Source: Planctomycetales bacterium (GTDB taxonomy: Bacteria; Planctomycetota; SZUA-567). From it: a DNA stretch of 33,917 bases. The translations under genes were made by a program, and so were the position numbers. Positions within the stretch are counted from its first letter, which is position 1. Every line of letters begins with the position of its first letter. Shown in pieces: positions 7,517 to 14,113 of the stretch. The stretch covers positions 1-33,917 of the forward strand of contig BNUQ01000017.1 of NCBI GenBank assembly GCA_025997475.1, written 5' to 3'. Below the pieces are notes generated by a model. It saw only the letters and a program-made list of their open reading frames with translations. It was not told where the DNA came from and searched no databases.

Positions 7517-7785
7517 AAACGGCGCGTCCTAATTTTTTATTGGCGGGTGATAGTGTAGCGGCGGGGAGAGAATAATTACCAATTAAAAATTACCAATTAA
7601 AAATTTTGGCTTGATTTATCAAAATTGCGCTCGGCGAATCTTTGACCGTTAAAATCCACAACTGCCCACCGCTCACTCAACCCACCGTTAAAACGGCGGG
7701 AAATTAAAAGTTCGCCGCGCTTCACGCATTTCTCGCATTTCATCGGCGGCGATAAATCACCGCCGAAATATCGCAATTCTGCCCA
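7517..7785. other. Intergenic region with heptamer array and two hairpins
   Basis: This contains AATTACC/AATTAAAAATT-type short repeats (7573-7604), a CCCACCGTTAAAACGGCGGG palindrome (about 7680-7700), and a hairpin with arms TTTCATCGGCGG and CCGCCGAAA (about 7737-7770) just after the YkgJ-like gene stop, a possible terminator. No gene is seen. Confidence 0.5.
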
Positions 7786-8181
7786 TTACTCATTGCCAAC
7801 AGAATCTATTTCTTCGGCGGAATGGCGCTTGCCGTGGTTGATGCCCGGACAATTATTGGGATTTTCCCGCCATTTTTCCGGCGAGGTCAGCAAACTGTCC
7901 CACCACGGAAAAGTTCGGCATTGGCGCGGACGAAATTCATACACCGAACATTGATTATTCGTCAAAAAAATGCAGTCCCCGTCTTCGTTGTCAATCAGCG
8001 CCAATTGACCGCAGACCTGCCGCGCGAATTTTCGGTAAAAATTTTCCACCGTCAATTTTTGCGTCGGCGCCAACATCGCGACTTCGTCTTCGCTAATCCA
8101 AACGTAACCGTCGCGCCCGCGACAACAATTGCCACAAGCAACACAAGTAAATTGCAAGCCGTCGCGATACCATTTTTTCAT
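7786..8181 (-). CDS. YkgJ-family cysteine-cluster protein
   Basis: The 131-residue protein belongs to the YkgJ/CxxCxxCC family of predicted metal-binding proteins, once annotated as Fe-S oxidoreductases or zinc/iron-chelating domains. The motifs are FTCVACGNCCRGRDGYVWIS (residues 11-30; Cys cluster CxxCxxCC), then CIFLTNNQCSVYEFRPRQCR (Cys pattern C...C.VYE.RP..CR) followed by TFPWW, and a last Cys in NNCPGI. These eight or so Cys residues are the presumed metal ligands. The biochemical role is unknown. The start at ATG 8179-8181 has no clear ribosome-binding site. It lies downstream of pssA on the same strand, separated by a repeat element. Confidence 0.88.
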   Translation of the reverse strand: MKKWYRDGLQFTCVACGNCCRGRDGYVWISEDEVAMLAPTQKLTVENFYRKFARQVCGQLALIDNEDGDCIFLTNNQCSVYEFRPRQCRTFPWWDSLLTSPEKWRENPNNCPGINHGKRHSAEEIDSVGNE

Positions 8182-8247
8182 TTGACCATTTTACAATTTA
8201 ATAAATTATTTCTCACGAATAACGCGAAAAAATACTAATTTTGAAAT

Positions 8248-8330
8248 GCTCTATTCAATTGCCACGCGCTTTAGCGCGTGGTTAGCGTAAAAAATGACCG
8301 GCTTTAGCCGAATGGTAAAGCCATTTCTTT
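8248..8330. repeat. GCTCTATTCAATTGCC composite palindromic element, partial copy
   Basis: The element starts with the shared end GCTCTATTCAATTGCC (8248-8263), then the palindrome CACGCGCTTTAGCGCGTG (8263-8280) and CCGGCTTTAGCCG (about 8299). It stops at the pssA 3' end without the far terminus. It belongs to the family at 11395-11582, 25184-25393 and 31610-31955. Confidence 0.75.
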
Positions 8331-9290
8331 TTAAACCGGTTTATTGTCAACGGCCGAATCGCTGTCCGTTTCGATATCCTCTTCGTCGCTGATTTCTAAA
8401 ATTTGCGTAATGTCCTGGTCGATTTTGCTTTCCTGATGGCGCCAGCGGTTGCGAATGTTGACGAACAGGCAAATCGACACGTAGCCGTTAAAACCGATAA
8501 AAATCATCGGGTTGCGCGTTCGCTCCATACTTAACAATAAAATGCCGGCAATCACGGCAATCATCAAATAAATCTTTTTCGTTTTGCCTAACCATAAATT
8601 GGCGACGTGCGCGAAGCGAAAATGCGACACCATCAACAAGCCCACAATAATGATATAGACCGAAAAAATATACACGGCGACAATTCTTTGGTCGGCGCAA
8701 CCGCCGAAATCGGTAATCCAACGGCTTAAAACCGCATCGTAAAATTTATTCCACAAATTCGCGACGTAATCCTGTGTGAAAAATAACGAAGTGCCGACGA
8801 TACACCCCGCCGCCGCCGGACTGGGCAAGCCGCTGAAATGCCCTTTTGCCGATTCGGAAATTGACAGGTTGTAAATCGCCAAGCGCAACATCGCGCAAGA
8901 CGAATAAATAATCGCGGCAATCAGCGAGAAACTCCACCATTCCGCCGTGTCCGGCATTGCCCGCATCCACAACGTCGCCAAAATCACCGACGGAGCGATG
9001 CCGAACGTGCACATATCGGCGAGCGAATCGAGTTCGCCGCCAAGTTGGCTTTGCGAATGGGTCAGACGCGCCACCCGCCCGTCCAACATATCAAAAATCA
9101 TCCCTAACAGGATAATTAAACAGGCGTTTTGAAAGAGCGCGGCTTGCTTGACCGCGGCGGCGGCGGCGGACGACCCCTGCCAGAAAATTGATTGAATACA
9201 GAAAATAATGCAAATCAATCCGCAAACGAAATTGCCGACGGTCAGCAGAGACGGCAAAATGGAAATCGGAATTTTGTTAAACGCGCTCAT
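8331..9290 (-). CDS. pssA: CDP-diacylglycerol-serine O-phosphatidyltransferase
   Basis: This membrane enzyme makes phosphatidylserine from CDP-diacylglycerol and L-serine. With psd, encoded directly upstream, it forms the phosphatidylethanolamine pathway. The 319-residue protein has the full CDP-alcohol phosphatidyltransferase signature D70-G71-x2-A74-R75-x8-G84-x3-D88-x3-D92 (DMLDGRVARL, then GGELDSLADM), which binds the metal and CDP group. Several hydrophobic segments follow, and the last 45 residues are an acidic soluble tail (EISDEEDIETDSDS). I chose ATG 9288-9290 over an upstream ATG because AAGGA lies at good spacing and the protein then begins MSAFNKIPISILPSLLTVGN, as usual in the family. 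The order psd-pssA on one strand suggests joint expression, although a repeat and a hairpin lie between them. Confidence 0.95.
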   Translation of the reverse strand: MSAFNKIPISILPSLLTVGNFVCGLICIIFCIQSIFWQGSSAAAAAVKQAALFQNACLIILLGMIFDMLDGRVARLTHSQSQLGGELDSLADMCTFGIAPSVILATLWMRAMPDTAEWWSFSLIAAIIYSSCAMLRLAIYNLSISESAKGHFSGLPSPAAAGCIVGTSLFFTQDYVANLWNKFYDAVLSRWITDFGGCADQRIVAVYIFSVYIIIVGLLMVSHFRFAHVANLWLGKTKKIYLMIAVIAGILLLSMERTRNPMIFIGFNGYVSICLFVNIRNRWRHQESKIDQDITQILEISDEEDIETDSDSAVDNKPV

Positions 9291-9388
9291 GGGATTTTCC
9301 TTCGCAAAATGTTTCATAAGAAACAATTTTTAATTAGACCTGTTTCATATTTTTTCTCGCAGAGGCACGGAGAACGGCGATTGCGGAT

Positions 9389-9424
9389 GCTCTATTCAAT
9401 TGCTACGCCTTTTAAGGCGTGGGT
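9389..9424. repeat. GCTCTATTCAATTGC half element
   Basis: One end of the composite element (GCTCTATTCAATTGC) with a single palindrome ACGCCTTTTAAGGCGT. A nearby TTAGACCTGTTTC (about 9336-9348) and a CTCGCAGAGGCACGGAGA fragment (9355-9372) look like broken ends of other repeat families, so this 130-bp gap is a patchwork of repeat remnants. Confidence 0.65.
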
Positions 9425-9425
9425 C

Positions 9426-9455
9426 GTGAAATTGTTTCACAAGAAACAATTTCAC
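9426..9455. terminator. Perfect hairpin overlapping the psd stop codon
   Basis: GTGAAATTGTTTC (9426-9438) and GAAACAATTTCAC (9443-9455) form a perfect 13-bp stem with a 4-nt loop. The psd stop codon (9452-9454) lies inside one arm. A T-rich tail is lacking, so rho-independent termination is uncertain; mRNA 3'-end stabilisation or attenuation toward pssA is also possible. Confidence 0.5.
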
Positions 9456-10126
9456 TCACTCGCCAATTTCCCCAACACGCTCGTGCCGGCAAAAACCGCG
9501 TCGCCGATTTTTATTTGCCAAGTCACGCCGCTCTTTACCGGCACCAATAAATCCGTGCGCGAACTGAATTTCATCATTCCCACGCGACTGCCGGCGCAAA
9601 TTTGGTCGTTGGGCTTGACGATGCAGACAATCCGCCGCGCAATCAAACCGGCGATTTGCCGAATCGCAAAAACCGGTAGGCGCGGATGGTCGCTTCGAAA
9701 AACGATGGTGTTGGATTCGTTTTTATCAAGCGAGGCGTTATCGCGGGCGTCTAAAAAACTGCCTTTTTGGTAAGTTACTGCGGTTACGGCGCCGGCAAAC
9801 GGCGCACGGTTCAAATGCACGTTAAACACGCTTAAAAAAATACTGACGCGCCAACATTCTTCGCCGATGATTGCCGAAGCGGGAACTTTTTCGAGATGGG
9901 TAATCGTGCCGTCGGCGGGGCTTAAAATCGCGTTATGGTCGGTCGGAATTTGCCGCTCCGGGTCGCGGAAAAAATATAGCAAAAAGCCGAACAGCAAAGT
10001 CGGAATGATTAGCAAATAATAAAAAGCGCAGGAAACCGCCGCGCCGAAAAACCATAACCCGATTGCCGCCAAGACCAAAATGGCGCCGTATTTAGCGATT
10101 TCGCGCTTGCCGAGAGAAGTGAACAT
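9452..10126 (-). CDS. psd: Phosphatidylserine decarboxylase proenzyme
   Basis: The enzyme decarboxylates phosphatidylserine to phosphatidylethanolamine using a pyruvoyl group made by self-cleavage. The 224-residue size and two N-terminal membrane segments (about 12-50) fit the short type-A proenzymes. Catalytic Asp72 (SPADGTI) and His104 (FNVHLNRAP) are present. The processing site reads GMMKFSSRTDLLVP, so the expected Gly-Ser is Ser188-Ser189. Ser189 would form the pyruvoyl group, and the Gly to Ser change before it is unusual. The start is ATG 10124-10126 with AAGGA at good spacing. It lies upstream of pssA, which makes its substrate. The family assignment is secure; self-processing with Ser at the scissile position is not proven. 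Confidence 0.94.
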   Translation of the reverse strand: MFTSLGKREIAKYGAILVLAAIGLWFFGAAVSCAFYYLLIIPTLLFGFLLYFFRDPERQIPTDHNAILSPADGTITHLEKVPASAIIGEECWRVSIFLSVFNVHLNRAPFAGAVTAVTYQKGSFLDARDNASLDKNESNTIVFRSDHPRLPVFAIRQIAGLIARRIVCIVKPNDQICAGSRVGMMKFSSRTDLLVPVKSGVTWQIKIGDAVFAGTSVLGKLASE

Positions 10127-10226
10127 ATTTTTTCCTTTCGTTTGTGGTGGAGGTTCTATTAAACTGCCACGTGTTGCCACGCCTTACTTTCTGGGCAAAA
10201 AAATTTGCGGATAAAACGATTGTAAA

Positions 10227-11159
10227 TTAAAAATAACAATCAATCCCTTTTTCTAACGGTAAAAAATCCGCATCGTAGCCCGCCGCGCGCAACGCCGTTA
10301 AGTCGGCTTCGGTGAAACTTTGATATTTGCCGGCTAATTTTTCCGGGAACGGCACGTATTCGATTTTGCCCCTCCCTAATCGCTTGATTAACAATTGCGC
10401 GACCTCGTTAAACGACCGCGCTTTGCCCGTGCCGACGTTGAAAATTCCTTTGACGGTGGTCGGTCGGTCGGCGAAAAACAAATCGACGTTGGCGACATCG
10501 CGGACGTTGACGAAATCGCGCATTTGTCCGCCGTCGGGATAGCCGTCGGTGCCGGTGAACAATTTGGCTTCGCCGCCGGCGCGGAGTTGCCAATATAATT
10601 GCGACACCATCGACGCCATTTTTCCTTTGGTGGTTTCGCGGGCGCCGTAAACGTTGAAATAGCGCAAGCCGACGACGGTGTTATTGGCGGCGGCGATATT
10701 TTTGCGGATAAATTGGTCAAACGCGAGTTTGGAATACGCATACATATTGATAGGGCGCTCGCATTGCGGTTCTTCGCGGGAAATTTTGCCGACGCCGTAA
10801 ACCGACGCGCTACTGGCATACACGAACGGCAGATTAAACCGCCGACACCAATAAAAGACGTTTTTTGCGTAGGTGAAATTTTTCGCCATCATCAGGCGAC
10901 CGTTGTTTTCCATCGTGTCGGCGCAGGCGCCGTTGTGAATGACGGCTTTGATGTTGCCGAGCGAGTGAAAGCGGGCGCAGATTTCGCCGAAGTCGGCGAG
11001 GTCGATAAAATCGGCGATTTGACAATCGGCGAGATTTTGATGTTTGTCGCCGTCGGTCATTTCATCGACGGCGATAATGTCGGAGACGCCGCGCTCGTTG
11101 AGCGTTTTGACGAGGTTACTGCCGATAAATCCCGCCGCGCCGGTGATGAGATAATGCAT
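10227..11159 (-). CDS. hldD: ADP-L-glycero-D-manno-heptose-6-epimerase
   Basis: HldD inverts C6 of ADP-D-glycero-manno-heptose to give the ADP-L-glycero form used in the LPS inner core. The 310-residue length equals E. coli HldD. It has the NAD(P)-binding start YLITGAAGFIGSNLVKTLNE and the short-chain dehydrogenase active-site strings YASSASVYG and MYAYSKLAFDQ (Tyr-x3-Lys). HldD-specific strings are LRYFNVYGARETTKGKMAS, FNVGTGKARSF, IEYVPFPEKLAGKYQSFTEA and LTALRAAGYD. The gene starts at ATG 11157-11159 with AAGGA upstream. It is the clearest evidence that the organism builds heptose-containing LPS. It leads the hldD-psd-pssA minus-strand group, with a gap of about 100 bp to psd. Confidence 0.97.
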   Translation of the reverse strand: MHYLITGAAGFIGSNLVKTLNERGVSDIIAVDEMTDGDKHQNLADCQIADFIDLADFGEICARFHSLGNIKAVIHNGACADTMENNGRLMMAKNFTYAKNVFYWCRRFNLPFVYASSASVYGVGKISREEPQCERPINMYAYSKLAFDQFIRKNIAAANNTVVGLRYFNVYGARETTKGKMASMVSQLYWQLRAGGEAKLFTGTDGYPDGGQMRDFVNVRDVANVDLFFADRPTTVKGIFNVGTGKARSFNEVAQLLIKRLGRGKIEYVPFPEKLAGKYQSFTEADLTALRAAGYDADFLPLEKGIDCYF

Positions 11160-11394
11160 AATTTTTCCTTATTTTGGGCAATAAAAGCCGCGCCACCGCT
11201 TGCCACAGCGGGAGCGGTCTATGATAATCGCACGGCGATAAAAGTAAAAGCGGGAAACGCGCCGTAAAAGCAAATTACGAATGAAAAATAAACTTTCTAA
11301 CCGCGCCGTTGTCCGCGAAAAGTGCATTCCAAAGTTTTTGTTTCTCATCGCGACGCGGCAACGGCGTATTGAAGAAACCGCAAAAATTGAACTT
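11160..11394. other. Intergenic region upstream of hldD
   Basis: This holds the hldD leader and promoter region. A short frame from 11281 (beginning MKNKLSNRAVVREK) runs straight into the repeat at 11395 and shows no family features, so I do not call it a gene. No clear regulatory site is visible. Confidence 0.4.
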
Positions 11395-11582
11395 TCTATT
11401 CAATTGCCCCGCCCTTTAAGGCGTGGCTGGCGGTCAAAAGAAAAAAGGGCTTTGGTTCCCAAAGAAAAAAGAATTTCGGCTAAAGCCGATAGAATGAAAC
11501 CGCGTTTTTTATTTTGGGCTAAAGCCCATCGTTCAGGAAAAACGCTAACCCCGCGCTAAAGCGCGGGGCAATTGAATAGAGC
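11395..11582. repeat. GCTCTATTCAATTGCC composite palindromic element, complete copy
   Basis: The element is bounded by CTATTCAATTGCC (11396-11408) and the inverted GGCAATTGAATAGAGC (11567-11582). Inside lie several palindromes with a TTTA or TAAA core: CCTTTAAGG, CGGCTAAAGCCG (about 11478), GGGCTAAAGCCC (about 11517) and CCCCGCGCTAAAGCGCGGGG (about 11550). It has no coding capacity and no transposase. The structure resembles a clustered REP or MITE-type element. Confidence 0.8.
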
Positions 11583-11738
11583 ATTCACCGGTGGATACGT
11601 TATTTTTTTAATGCGGATTATCCCGATGAAAAAGAATTGAACGCCGTGGCGGCAACCGGCGGCGCGACGAGCGCGCCCGCGCTTTGCCGGCGCATCAATC
11701 AAATCGTGTCGGCGCATTGCCGCCGGCGGGAAAAATAA
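11580..11738 (+). pseudogene. Possible 3' remnant of a gene upstream of the HIT gene
   Basis: An open frame without an ATG start runs from the end of the palindromic element to TAA 11736-11738. It reads protein-like (RYFFNADYPDEKELNAV, ending RINQIVSAHCRRREK), about 50 codons. Its stop codon overlaps the AAGGAG ribosome-binding site of the HIT gene, the spacing expected of an operon partner. I infer that a longer gene lost its 5' part when the repeat element or a deletion arrived. I do not recognise the family. It could equally be chance open sequence in GC-rich DNA. Confidence 0.35.
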
Positions 11739-11748
11739 GGAGAAAGCA

Positions 11749-12234
11749 ATGACCGAGCGGATGTGGGCGCCGTGGCGAATGCAATACGTTACCGGCGGCG
11801 TGAAAAAAAGCGGCGGTTGTTTTTTTTGCGAAGCGTTCAAAGACGCCGGCAACGAGCGCGAGCATTTATTGTTGAAGCGCGGCGAATTGGCGTTTATTAT
11901 GATGAATCGCTTTCCTTACAACGTCGGGCATTTGATGATTGCGCCGGCGCGGCACATCGGCAATTTTGAGGAAGTCCGCCCCGACGAGGCGGCGGAAATG
12001 TGGCAATTGGTCGCCGCCGCCAAAATGGCGATGCAAAAAACGATGCGCCCCGACGGGTTTAATATCGGCATCAATCAGGGCAAATGCGCGGGCGCGGGCG
12101 TGTTGGACCACTTGCATATTCACCTTGTCCCGCGCTGGAACGGCGACACCAATTTTATGCCGGTGTTCGGCGAATGCCGCGTAATGTCGCAGTGGTTGGA
12201 AGATAATTACGACCAACTCAAAACGGGATTTTAG
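11749..12234 (+). CDS. HIT-family nucleotide hydrolase/transferase (Ap4A phosphorylase-like)
   Basis: HIT proteins hydrolyse or transfer nucleotidyl groups from substrates such as AMP-lysine, Ap4A or adenosine phosphosulfate. The 161-residue protein has the defining His triad HLHIHLVPRW (His121, His123, His125), a short Cys pair near the start (GGCFFCEAF, Cys24 and Cys27) that often binds zinc in this subgroup, and the conserved MNRFPYNVGHLMIAPARH. The N-terminus MTERMWAPWRMQYV is typical of the bacterial HIT branch related to Ap4A phosphorylase. The ribosome-binding site AGGAG lies 6 nt before ATG 11749. The substrate cannot be deduced. The stop is followed at once by a heptamer array. Confidence 0.93.
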   Translation: MTERMWAPWRMQYVTGGVKKSGGCFFCEAFKDAGNEREHLLLKRGELAFIMMNRFPYNVGHLMIAPARHIGNFEEVRPDEAAEMWQLVAAAKMAMQKTMRPDGFNIGINQGKCAGAGVLDHLHIHLVPRWNGDTNFMPVFGECRVMSQWLEDNYDQLKTGF

Positions 12235-12235
12235 C

Positions 12236-12437
12236 GGAGAGTTGAAAGTTGAAAGTTAAGAGTGGAGAAATAAAAATGATAACAATCTCTGACCCGACCT
12301 GCACGACGATGGAGCGTGTCGTTGGGTCGGGGTTATCCACGTTTCGCGCCTACGGCGCGACTGTTGGAAATCATTAAACAGGTCTGATTAAAAATCAAAT
12401 TTACGGTCATCTCAACTCTTAACTCTCAACTCTAAAT
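12236..12437. repeat. Heptamer arrays flanking a partial multi-hairpin module
   Basis: GAGAGTTGAAAGTTGAAAG units (12236-12262) and the inverted CTCAACTCTTAACTCTC units (12411-12434) bracket a module (12291-12361) that matches the last two hairpins of the 290-bp element: GACCCGACC...GGTCGGG enclosing ACGAC...GTCGT, then TCGCGCCTACGGCGCGA. The stems differ in sequence from the other copies but stay paired. TTAAACAGGTCTG (12374-12386) resembles a foldback-element end. The second array stops 6 bp before the prmC ATG. Confidence 0.75.
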
Positions 12438-12440
12438 CTT

Positions 12441-13487
12441 ATGTCCGCCGAAATCAAAGAGTGGCAACCGTTGACGCTGATTAAAGTAACCGCGCAATTT
12501 CTCGCGTCAAAGGACATCGTGTCGCCGCGTTTGGACGCCGAAGTTCTTTTAGCCGCCGTTCTCGATTGTTCCCGCCTCGACCTTTACGCGCAAAAATCGG
12601 CGACGGCGCTGACGGCGGCGCAACTGACGGCGTATCGCGAATTTATCCGCCGCCGCGCCGACCGCGAGCCGGTCAGCCGGATTCTCGGCAAAAAGGAATT
12701 TATGAATTACGAATTTGCCGTCGGTCCCGCCGTGTTGTCGCCGCGACCGGAAACCGAAATTTTAGTCGAGCAAACTTTGCGGCTATTGTCTCCCGCGCCG
12801 AAAGTCAAAAAATCCGCCGCCGTTTTTCAAGCGTTGGATTTGCAAGTCCGCGAATTTTTAGTTAAACAAACCGACGTGGAACGCGGCGGCGTGCTTCCGC
12901 AAGAATTGTTAAATTCGTTGGACGCGACCGAGGTCAAAGCGATTGCCGACGCGCCGCCGTTTGCCGCGCCGCGAATTTTAGACCTCGGTTGCGGTAGCGG
13001 TTGCGTCGCGATTGCGCTGGCGAAAAAAATTCCGGCGGCGCAAATTACGGCGGTCGATATCAGTCCCGCCGCGTTGGCGTTGGCGCGGCAAAACGCCGAA
13101 CATTTGGGCGTCGGCGAGCAAATAAAATGGGCGCTCGGCGATTGGTTTGGCGCGTTGTCGGTGGGCGAAAAATTTGACGTGATTGCCGCCAATCCGCCGT
13201 ATGTGGCGCGGGCGGAAGAGTTGCCGCCGGAAGTGAAAAATTACGACCCGCCGCTGGCGCTGTTTGGCGGCGACGACGGCTTGGACGCTTATCGGGCGAT
13301 TGTCGCCCGCGCCGACGAATTTTTAGCGCCGGACGGTTGTTTATTATTTGAAGTCGGCGCCGGACAAGCGCCGGCGGTGAGCGCCCTTATTAAACAAAAA
13401 TTTCCCGCCGCCGCGCTCGAACTAACGCCGGATTACGCCGGCATTGAGCGGGTGGTTACGGCGAAAATTCCGGTTGTCGCCGGATAA
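12441..13487 (+). CDS. prmC: Peptide chain release factor N5-glutamine methyltransferase
   Basis: PrmC (HemK) methylates the Gln of the GGQ motif in RF1 and RF2 with SAM, improving termination. The N-terminal helical domain (about 1-90) contains LDAEVLLAAVL and REPVSRILGKKEF. The methyltransferase domain has ILDLGCGSGCVAIALAKK (SAM motif I, about 179-196), AVDISPAALALARQNAE and the catalytic NPPY (241-244, in ANPPYVARAEELPPEV). At 348 residues it exceeds the usual 280-290. The extra 60 or so residues (about 117-177) lie between ETEILVEQTLRLL and PRILDLG, where the two domains normally join closely. No ribosome-binding site stands out because the leader is a heptamer array. The function is secure; the role of the insert is unknown. 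Confidence 0.94.
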   Translation: MSAEIKEWQPLTLIKVTAQFLASKDIVSPRLDAEVLLAAVLDCSRLDLYAQKSATALTAAQLTAYREFIRRRADREPVSRILGKKEFMNYEFAVGPAVLSPRPETEILVEQTLRLLSPAPKVKKSAAVFQALDLQVREFLVKQTDVERGGVLPQELLNSLDATEVKAIADAPPFAAPRILDLGCGSGCVAIALAKKIPAAQITAVDISPAALALARQNAEHLGVGEQIKWALGDWFGALSVGEKFDVIAANPPYVARAEELPPEVKNYDPPLALFGGDDGLDAYRAIVARADEFLAPDGCLLFEVGAGQAPAVSALIKQKFPAAALELTPDYAGIERVVTAKIPVVAG

Positions 13488-13540
13488 CGGCGGATATAAC
13501 GGGGCAAATGTTGAAATTAGAAATCAGGTTACGCGCAGAA

Positions 13541-13735
13541 AAAATCCACGAATGAGCATAAAAAGAACTTAACCCGAATTTAAGAGCCAGAGATTTCTCA
13601 CCGAGCCACAGAGGCACGGAGAGAGAAAAGAGAAAAAACAAAGGGTAAATTATTTCGTTTTTTCTCTGTGGAACTCTGTGTCTCTGTGCCTCTGTGAGAA
13701 ACAAAAATTCAGGTTAATCCGGGTAATTCGTGGAC
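13541..13735. repeat. CCACGAAT/CACAGAG dispersed foldback element, copy 2
   Basis: This has the same architecture as 1814-2005: outer CCACGAATGAGC... and ...AATTCGTGG arms, inner TTTCTCACCGAGCCACAGAG (about 13594) and CTCTGTGCCTCTGTGAGAAA (about 13682). It ends about 55 bp before the decayed YafQ-like frame and may have removed its promoter, antitoxin gene and start codon. Confidence 0.8.
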
Positions 13736-13814
13736 AAAAAAAATCTCTTTTTTATGCGTAAAAATTCGCGTCTTTTCGTTGACCGCGTAACCTGAGTTAG
13801 AATACACCGTCAAA

Positions 13815-14066
13815 ATGAAAAAAGACGTGAAGCGGATGCGCAAGCGCGGCAAAGATATGCAAAAATTAGACGCCGTTCTTCGGCTTTTAACGGCGCAAAC
13901 CTCTCTGCCGGAACATTGCCGCGACCACCGCTTAAGCGGTAATTTGGCGGATTTTCGCGAGTGCCAGATTGAGCCCAATTGGCTCTTGCTGTATCAAGTT
14001 TTTGAAGATACCCTCATACTTTCCGCCTCGGGAACCGGAACCCATTCCGACTTGTTTGGCAATTAA
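13815..14066 (+). pseudogene. Decayed YafQ-family toxin, antitoxin missing
   Basis: YafQ toxins are ribosome-dependent mRNA interferases, normally encoded just after a DinJ antitoxin. The frame reads KKDVKRMRKRGKDMQKLDAV, CRDHRLSGNLADFRE, IEPNWLLLYQ and GTGTHSDLFGN, a clear match to E. coli YafQ. Family resemblance starts earlier, at 13797 (LEYTVK), but the frame is closed by TAA at 13788-13790 and offers no ATG, GTG or TTG start before 13815. Translation from 13815 would therefore lack the first beta strand. At the catalytic region, family H-V-E-P-D-W reads Q-I-E-P-N-W: the positions equivalent to E. coli His63 and Asp67 are Gln and Asn, while His50 and His87 equivalents remain. No antitoxin gene is upstream; a repeat is there instead. 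An inactive remnant is most likely. Confidence 0.75.
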
Positions 14067-14113
14067 AATTTTCATTTTTGACATTTGCCCCTTATTTACC
14101 GAAAGGAATTCCG

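Noticed and set aside
9192..9773. Plus-strand open frame of 193 codons
   Set aside because: It crosses the antisense of pssA and psd and two repeat fragments; there are no protein features.
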